Positions 59,265-64,000 of a stretch of DNA of 64,000 nt are shown piece after piece (the first letter of the stretch is position 1; each line of letters opens with the position of its first letter). The stretch comes from an uncultured Bacteroides sp. (GTDB lineage: Bacteria > Bacteroidota > Bacteroidia > Bacteroidales > Bacteroidaceae): the NCBI RefSeq assembly GCF_958445495.1, contig NZ_CAUCSQ010000002.1:1-64000 (forward strand), in the 5' to 3' direction. The notes under the pieces are model-generated. The model was not told where the DNA came from. It worked only from the letters and a program-made list of their open reading frames with translations, and did no database searches. The translations under genes and the position numbers were made by a program.

Positions 59265-61475
59265 ATGAAAAAGATCAGCATCATTTTATTGCTTTGCCTA
59301 TCCTGCCTCACCGGAATGGCGCAAGGACCAAAGGCACTCGATTTAAAAGATATCACCTCCGGACGTTTCCGCCCGGAAAACATTCAGGGAGTCATCCCTA
59401 CGCCCGACGGTGAGCATTATACGCAAATGAATGCCGACGGTACGCAAATCATCAAATACTCTTTCAAGACAGGTGAAAAAACAGAAGTACTCTTCGATGT
59501 AAACACCGCACGCGAATGCGACTTCAAGCACTTTGACAGCTACCAGTTCTCGCCCGACGGCCAGAAACTGCTCATAGCCACCAAAACAACCCCTATTTAT
59601 CGACATTCCTATACAGCCATATACTATCTTTACCCTTTGAAACGAAATGACAAGGGTGTCACGACAAACAATATTATCGAACGGCTGTCTGACGGCGGAC
59701 CTCAACAGGTCCCCGTCTTTTCTCCAGACGGAACAATGGTCGCTTTCGTACGCGACAATAACATATTCCTCGTCAAACTCCTCTATGGCAATAGCGAAAG
59801 CCAAGTAACCGAAGACGGCAAACAGAACTCCATCATCAACGGTATCCCGGACTGGGTATATGAAGAAGAATTCGGTTTTAACCGCGCATTGGAATTCAGT
59901 GCCGACAATACCATGCTCGCCTTCATCCGCTTTGACGAATCGAAAGTTCCGTCCTACTCCTTTCCCCTTTTCGCAGGAGAAGCGCCGCGTATCGGAGCCT
60001 TAAAAGACTATCCGGGCGAGTACACTTACAAATACCCCAAAGCCGGATATCCGAACTCCAAAGTAGAAGTACGCACCTACGACATCAAATCACACGTCAC
60101 CCGTACCATGAAACTTCCACTGGACCCGGACGGATATATCCCGCGCATCCGCTTCACCAAAGACGCCAACAAACTAGCCGTCATGACACTAAACCGCCAT
60201 CAGGACCGTTTCGACCTTTATTTTGCAGACCCGCGTTCTACCCTCTGCAAACTCATACTACGTGATGAATCACCTTATTATATCAAAGAAAACATTTTCG
60301 ACAACATAAAGTTCTATCCGGAAGCTTTCAGCCTGTTGAGCGAACGGGACGGTTACAGCCATCTCTACTGGTATAGCATGGGCGGCAACCTTATCAAAAA
60401 AGTCACCAACGGCAAATTTGAAGTAAAAGACTTTCTGGGATATGACGAAGAAGACGGTTCCTTCTATTATACCAGCAACGAAGAAAGCCCGCTTCGGAAA
60501 GCAGTTTACAAGACCGACAAGAAAGGCAGAAAAACCAAGCTATCCCAAAAAGCCGGAACCAATACGCCCCTCTTCAGCAAATCGATGAAATATTACATGA
60601 ACAAGTTCACCAACGTGGATACACCCATGCTCATCACACTGAACGACAATACGGGCAAAACATTAAAAACCCTTGTCACTAACGAACCGCTGAAACAAAC
60701 GCTGTCCGGATATTCCATTCCCCAAAAAGAATTCTTCACTTTCCAGACAACAGACGGAGTTACACTAAACGGCTGGATGATGAAACCCGTAGAATTCTCC
60801 GCATCCAAGAAATACCCCGTGCTGATGTACCAATACAGCGGTCCCGGCTCCCAACAAGTACTCGACACATGGGGAATCAGTTGGGAAACCTACATGGCAA
60901 GCCTCGGCTACATCGTCGTATGCGTAGACGGGCGTGGAACAGGAGGCCGCGGAGAAGCCTTCGAGAAATGTACCTATCTGAAAATCGGAGTAAAAGAAGC
61001 CAGAGACCAGGTAGAAACAGCCCTTTATCTCGGCAAACAACCCTATGTAGACAAAAACCGCATAGGTATCTGGGGATGGAGTTACGGCGGATACATGACT
61101 ATCATGAGCATGAGTGAAGGAACTCCGGTATTCAAGGCGGGCGTAGCTGTCGCCGCTCCCACCGACTGGCGTTTTTACGACACCATCTATACAGAACGTT
61201 TCATGCGTACCCCGAAAGAGAATGCAGAAGGATATAAAGAAGCATCCGCATTCACCCGTGCCGATAAACTGCATGGCAACCTGTTGCTGGTACACGGCAT
61301 GGCCGATGACAATGTCCACTTCCAGAACTGTACGGAGTATGCCGAACACCTCGTACAACTCGGGAAACAATTCGACATGCAAGTGTACACCAACCGTAAC
61401 CACAGCATATACGGCGGAAACACCCGAAACCACCTCTACACACGGCTAACCAACTTCTTCCTGAACAACCTATAA
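59265..61475 (+). CDS. Dipeptidyl peptidase IV-like S9 peptidase, secreted
   Basis: 736-residue periplasmic or outer-envelope peptidase with a signal peptide (LLLCLSCLTGMAQ). The beta-propeller precedes the catalytic domain. Triad motifs are GWSYGGYM (serine 606), HGMADDNVHFQN and RNHSIYGG. The substrate-binding double glutamate is in DWVYEEEFGF. DPP4 enzymes remove X-Pro or X-Ala dipeptides. I recall the B. thetaiotaomicron homologue as BT4193. The stop codon overlaps the lipA start by one base. Confidence 0.93.
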   Translation: MKKISIILLLCLSCLTGMAQGPKALDLKDITSGRFRPENIQGVIPTPDGEHYTQMNADGTQIIKYSFKTGEKTEVLFDVNTARECDFKHFDSYQFSPDGQKLLIATKTTPIYRHSYTAIYYLYPLKRNDKGVTTNNIIERLSDGGPQQVPVFSPDGTMVAFVRDNNIFLVKLLYGNSESQVTEDGKQNSIINGIPDWVYEEEFGFNRALEFSADNTMLAFIRFDESKVPSYSFPLFAGEAPRIGALKDYPGEYTYKYPKAGYPNSKVEVRTYDIKSHVTRTMKLPLDPDGYIPRIRFTKDANKLAVMTLNRHQDRFDLYFADPRSTLCKLILRDESPYYIKENIFDNIKFYPEAFSLLSERDGYSHLYWYSMGGNLIKKVTNGKFEVKDFLGYDEEDGSFYYTSNEESPLRKAVYKTDKKGRKTKLSQKAGTNTPLFSKSMKYYMNKFTNVDTPMLITLNDNTGKTLKTLVTNEPLKQTLSGYSIPQKEFFTFQTTDGVTLNGWMMKPVEFSASKKYPVLMYQYSGPGSQQVLDTWGISWETYMASLGYIVVCVDGRGTGGRGEAFEKCTYLKIGVKEARDQVETALYLGKQPYVDKNRIGIWGWSYGGYMTIMSMSEGTPVFKAGVAVAAPTDWRFYDTIYTERFMRTPKENAEGYKEASAFTRADKLHGNLLLVHGMADDNVHFQNCTEYAEHLVQLGKQFDMQVYTNRNHSIYGGNTRNHLYTRLTNFFLNNL

Positions 61476-62323
61476 TGACTGACAGAGTACGTAAGCCCGA
61501 ATGGCTGAAAATCAATATCGGTGCCAATGAACGATACACCGAAACGAAACGGATAGTCGACTCCCACTGCCTGCACACCATTTGCAGCAGTGGGCGTTGC
61601 CCCAATATGGGCGAATGCTGGGGAAAAGGGACAGCGACATTCATGATTGGCGGCGACATTTGCACCCGCAGTTGTAAATTCTGCAATACCCGCACCGGCC
61701 GTCCCCATCCGTTGGACAACAATGAACCCGTTCATGTAGCGGAGTCCATCTCGCTCATGAAACTCAACCATGCGGTAATCACTTCCGTAGACCGCGATGA
61801 TTTGCCCGATTTGGGAGCAGCCCATTGGGCACGTACCATCCAGGAGATAAAACGGCTGAATCCGCAAACCACCATCGAAGTGTTGATTCCCGATTTCCAG
61901 GGCAAAACAGAGTTCATAGATTGGATAATCGAAGCCCGGCCCGATATTATCTCACACAATATGGAAACCGTCCGGCGTATCAGTCCCCAGGTACGCAGCG
62001 CAGCCAATTATGACACCAGCCTGCAAGTTATCGCCCACATATCGCAAAACGGCATCCAATCCAAAAGCGGCATTATGGTCGGTTTGGGAGAAACTCCCCA
62101 AGAAGTGGAAACACTGATGGACGACCTGCTGGCAGCCGGTTGCCGGATACTTACCATCGGGCAATACCTTCAACCCAGCCACCGCCACTATCCCGTTGCG
62201 GAATATGTAACGCCGCAACAGTTCAAAAACTACCGAGCCACAGGCTTAGAGAAAGGATTCGATATCGTAGAAAGCGCTCCGCTTGTCCGCTCCTCCTATC
62301 ACGCAGAGAAACACATCCGTTAG
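61475..62323 (+). CDS. lipA: Lipoyl synthase
   Basis: Radical-SAM enzyme that inserts sulphur into octanoyl-carrier proteins; 282 residues. The auxiliary cluster cysteines lie in CSSGRCPNMGECW and the radical-SAM CxxxCxxC motif in DICTRSCKFCNTRTGRP. Further motifs are GLGETPQEVETLMDDLL and TIGQYLQPSHRHYPV. Its ATG overlaps the S9 peptidase stop (TAATG), so translation is probably coupled. Confidence 0.95.
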   Translation: MTDRVRKPEWLKINIGANERYTETKRIVDSHCLHTICSSGRCPNMGECWGKGTATFMIGGDICTRSCKFCNTRTGRPHPLDNNEPVHVAESISLMKLNHAVITSVDRDDLPDLGAAHWARTIQEIKRLNPQTTIEVLIPDFQGKTEFIDWIIEARPDIISHNMETVRRISPQVRSAANYDTSLQVIAHISQNGIQSKSGIMVGLGETPQEVETLMDDLLAAGCRILTIGQYLQPSHRHYPVAEYVTPQQFKNYRATGLEKGFDIVESAPLVRSSYHAEKHIR

Positions 62324-62382
62324 CAAACAAAACACAACCGCCATTTGTTTTATAAACAGGACCGACAAATAAACAGAAAGAA

Positions 62383-63504
62383 ATGGAGCATAAAGGAATA
62401 CTTTCTTCCGCATTTAACATGTCGCTGGGTTTTATCCCCGTTATTATTTCCATTCTATTGTGCGAATTCATAACGCAAGACACGGCTATCTACATCGGTA
62501 CGGGCATAAGTATCGTAAGCATATATCTTTCATACCGGCGAAAAGGCGCATTGCTCCCCAACTTCATCCTAGACATATCCGCCGGCATATTGTCACTGTT
62601 GGCTCTCGCCACCCTCATTCCGGGCGATTACATACCGGCCGGAGCTCTTCCCCTCACGCTGGAAGTAAGCATTCTCATCCCGATGCTCATCCTCTATATG
62701 CATAAGAAAAGATTCATCAACCATTTCCTGAAACAAATAGACTCCTGCAACAAACGCCTGTATGCACAAGGAGCGGAAGCAGCCATCGTTTCCGCACGAA
62801 TCGCGTTGATTCTCGGCACACTCCATTTCATAGCCATCAGTGCAACCCTCACTCTTCAGAACCCGCTAAGCCATACAAGCGCCCTTGTTCTCTACAAAGT
62901 GTCCCCACCCGCCGTTTTCATCATGAGCATCCTCCTCAACCAGGTTGCCATACGCTTCTTTAACCGCCTAATGTCACACACAGAATATGTCCCCATTGTC
63001 AATACCAAAGGAGACGTTATCGGAAAAACCCTTGCAATCGAAGCCATCAATTATAAAAACACCTATATCAACCCGGTCATCCGCATAGCCATATCTACCC
63101 ACGGCATGTTATTCCTCTGCGACCGGCCGTCAACCGCAATCCTGGATAAGAACAAAACAGATATCCCGCTGGAATGTTACCTCCGTTTCGGCGAAACCCT
63201 GTCAGAAGGAGTCAACCGTTTACTTGCCAATGCATTTCCGCATGCAAAAGAAAGCATCCAACCGGAATTCAATATCGTTTACCATTTCGAAAACGAAGTA
63301 ACCAACCGCCTTATATACCTGTTCATCGCCGACATAAATGACGACTCCATCCTCTGTACTCCACGTTTCAAGAACAGTAAGCTATGGAGTTTCAGACAAA
63401 TAGAGGAAAACTTGGGAAAAGGCTTTTTCAGCAGTTGCTTTGAAGATGAATACGAACACTTGAAAAGCGTCATTTATATAAGAGAAAAATACAAGGAATC
63501 TTAG
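62383..63504 (+). CDS. Membrane protein with a degenerate Nudix-like C-terminal domain
   Basis: 373 residues. About six hydrophobic helices in the first 190 residues (LGFIPVIISILLCEFI, VYKVSPPAVFIMSILLNQ and others) are followed by a soluble domain. That domain resembles Nudix folds (RFGETLSEGVNRLLANAF) but lacks the full GX5EX7REUXEEXGU signature, so enzymatic activity is doubtful. The 3' end overlaps a convergent gene by 35 bp. Function unknown. Confidence 0.65.
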   Translation: MEHKGILSSAFNMSLGFIPVIISILLCEFITQDTAIYIGTGISIVSIYLSYRRKGALLPNFILDISAGILSLLALATLIPGDYIPAGALPLTLEVSILIPMLILYMHKKRFINHFLKQIDSCNKRLYAQGAEAAIVSARIALILGTLHFIAISATLTLQNPLSHTSALVLYKVSPPAVFIMSILLNQVAIRFFNRLMSHTEYVPIVNTKGDVIGKTLAIEAINYKNTYINPVIRIAISTHGMLFLCDRPSTAILDKNKTDIPLECYLRFGETLSEGVNRLLANAFPHAKESIQPEFNIVYHFENEVTNRLIYLFIADINDDSILCTPRFKNSKLWSFRQIEENLGKGFFSSCFEDEYEHLKSVIYIREKYKES

Positions 63505-64000
63505 ACAAATCAGGAATACGCCCTTTCCACTCCTTCACAGTACGTGTCTGTATATATTCCCCCTCACAAGTGATATTGGCAGCAATACAAAGTTTCGTCT
63601 GCGGACGGCAGTTTTGCAAGATATCCTCCGCCATCTTATGGTTCCGGTAAGGCGTCTCTATAAAAAGCTGCGTCTGATTCTCCGCATACGCACGCTGTTC
63701 CAGCATTTTCAATTTCCTGACACGTTCACCCGGCTCAATCGGCAGATACCCGTGAAAAGCAAAACTCTGTCCGTTAAAACCGGAAGCCATCACAGAAAGA
63801 ATGATGGAAGAAGGCCCCACCAAAGGAACCACCTTCAACTTCTTCCGTTGCGCAATCGCAACAACATCCGCCCCCGGATCGGCAACAGCCGGACAACCGG
63901 CCTCTGAGATAACCCCCATTGCAGCCCCCTTTAACAAAGGTTCCAGATAACCGGAAATATCTTCGGGCGAAGTATACTTGTTCAACGGATAAAACGTCAG
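63470..64000 (-). CDS. RsmI-like SAM-dependent methyltransferase, cut by the window end
   Basis: The open frame continues past 64000 on the minus strand (LTFYPLNKYTSPEDISGYLE reads in), so the N-terminus is missing. The tetrapyrrole-methylase-like fold is shown by VISEAGCPAVADPGADVV, VPLVGPSSIILSVMAS, FHGYLPIE and FIETPYRNHKMAEDIL. These match the 16S rRNA C1402 2'-O-methyltransferase family. It overlaps the 3' end of the previous gene on the opposite strand. Confidence 0.85.
   Translation of the reverse strand: MTFYPLNKYTSPEDISGYLEPLLKGAAMGVISEAGCPAVADPGADVVAIAQRKKLKVVPLVGPSSIILSVMASGFNGQSFAFHGYLPIEPGERVRKLKMLEQRAYAENQTQLFIETPYRNHKMAEDILQNCRPQTKLCIAANITCEGEYIQTRTVKEWKGRIPDLSKIPCIFLLYK

Overview
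The window looks like a chromosomal segment of a gut Bacteroides, close to B. thetaiotaomicron by my recollection of gene order. The signs are two SusC/SusD polysaccharide-utilisation loci (PULs), the fused lpxC/fabZ gene of Bacteroidetes, -7 promoter elements of the form TAnnTTTG, many lipoprotein signals, and an M60 mucin peptidase next to GH109, GH110 and GH2 enzymes. No IS element, CRISPR array or rRNA was seen.

Region 1 (1-22013) starts with a 5'-truncated tRNA-Gly and is then one host-glycan PUL. It encodes GH109 and GH110 enzymes, an ECF sigma factor, a FecR-type anti-sigma, SusC with an STN signalling domain, SusD, a surface glycan-binding lipoprotein, an M60 O-glycopeptidase-like lipoprotein, a second GH109, a YitT membrane protein, a GH2 beta-galactosidase and a sugar 1-kinase. 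Together they fit removal of blood-group A/B sugars, cleavage of mucin-type glycoproteins and salvage of the hexosamine. The main discovery is that the anti-sigma gene is split by an apparent DNA inversion. Its sigma-binding N-terminus is on the minus strand (4159-4413) and its membrane and periplasmic part is on the plus strand (4602-5327). Perfect 16-bp inverted repeats at 4186-4201 and 4601-4616 bound the segment. Flipping 4186-4616 in silico rebuilds a 312-residue anti-sigma in frame, so the locus looks like an intragenic phase switch on PUL regulation.

Region 2 (22014-35587) is mostly housekeeping. A minus-strand truA/EamA transporter/DUF3256 operon diverges from an NfeD-flotillin pair. 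Then come an M15-like DUF5715 protein, PhoH, purC, menG/ubiE, a lipoprotein, aroE, an alpha/beta hydrolase and a TPM-LemA pair. The 26789-27471 intergenic stretch holds six 18-bp tandem repeats and a 22-bp-phased array of dyads.

Region 3 (35588-44700, minus strand) is a second PUL: pectate-lyase-like protein, DUF4957/DUF5123-like lipoprotein, SusC and SusD, with no regulator beside it.

Region 4 (45024-54508) has a purM-like gene, prfA, pyrF, an HD hydrolase, the lipid A/fatty-acid cluster lpxD-lpxC/fabZ-lpxA, a pRiA4b-like protein and miaA. After miaA lies about 700 bp of non-coding, repeat- and hairpin-rich sequence.

Region 5 (55176-64000) has a secreted small protein, a BlaI/BlaR1-like regulatory pair whose M56 sensor carries TonB_C and SusC-plug-like segments, a small membrane protein, a DPP4-type S9 peptidase, lipA, a membrane protein with a degenerate Nudix-like tail, and a RsmI-like methyltransferase cut by the window end.
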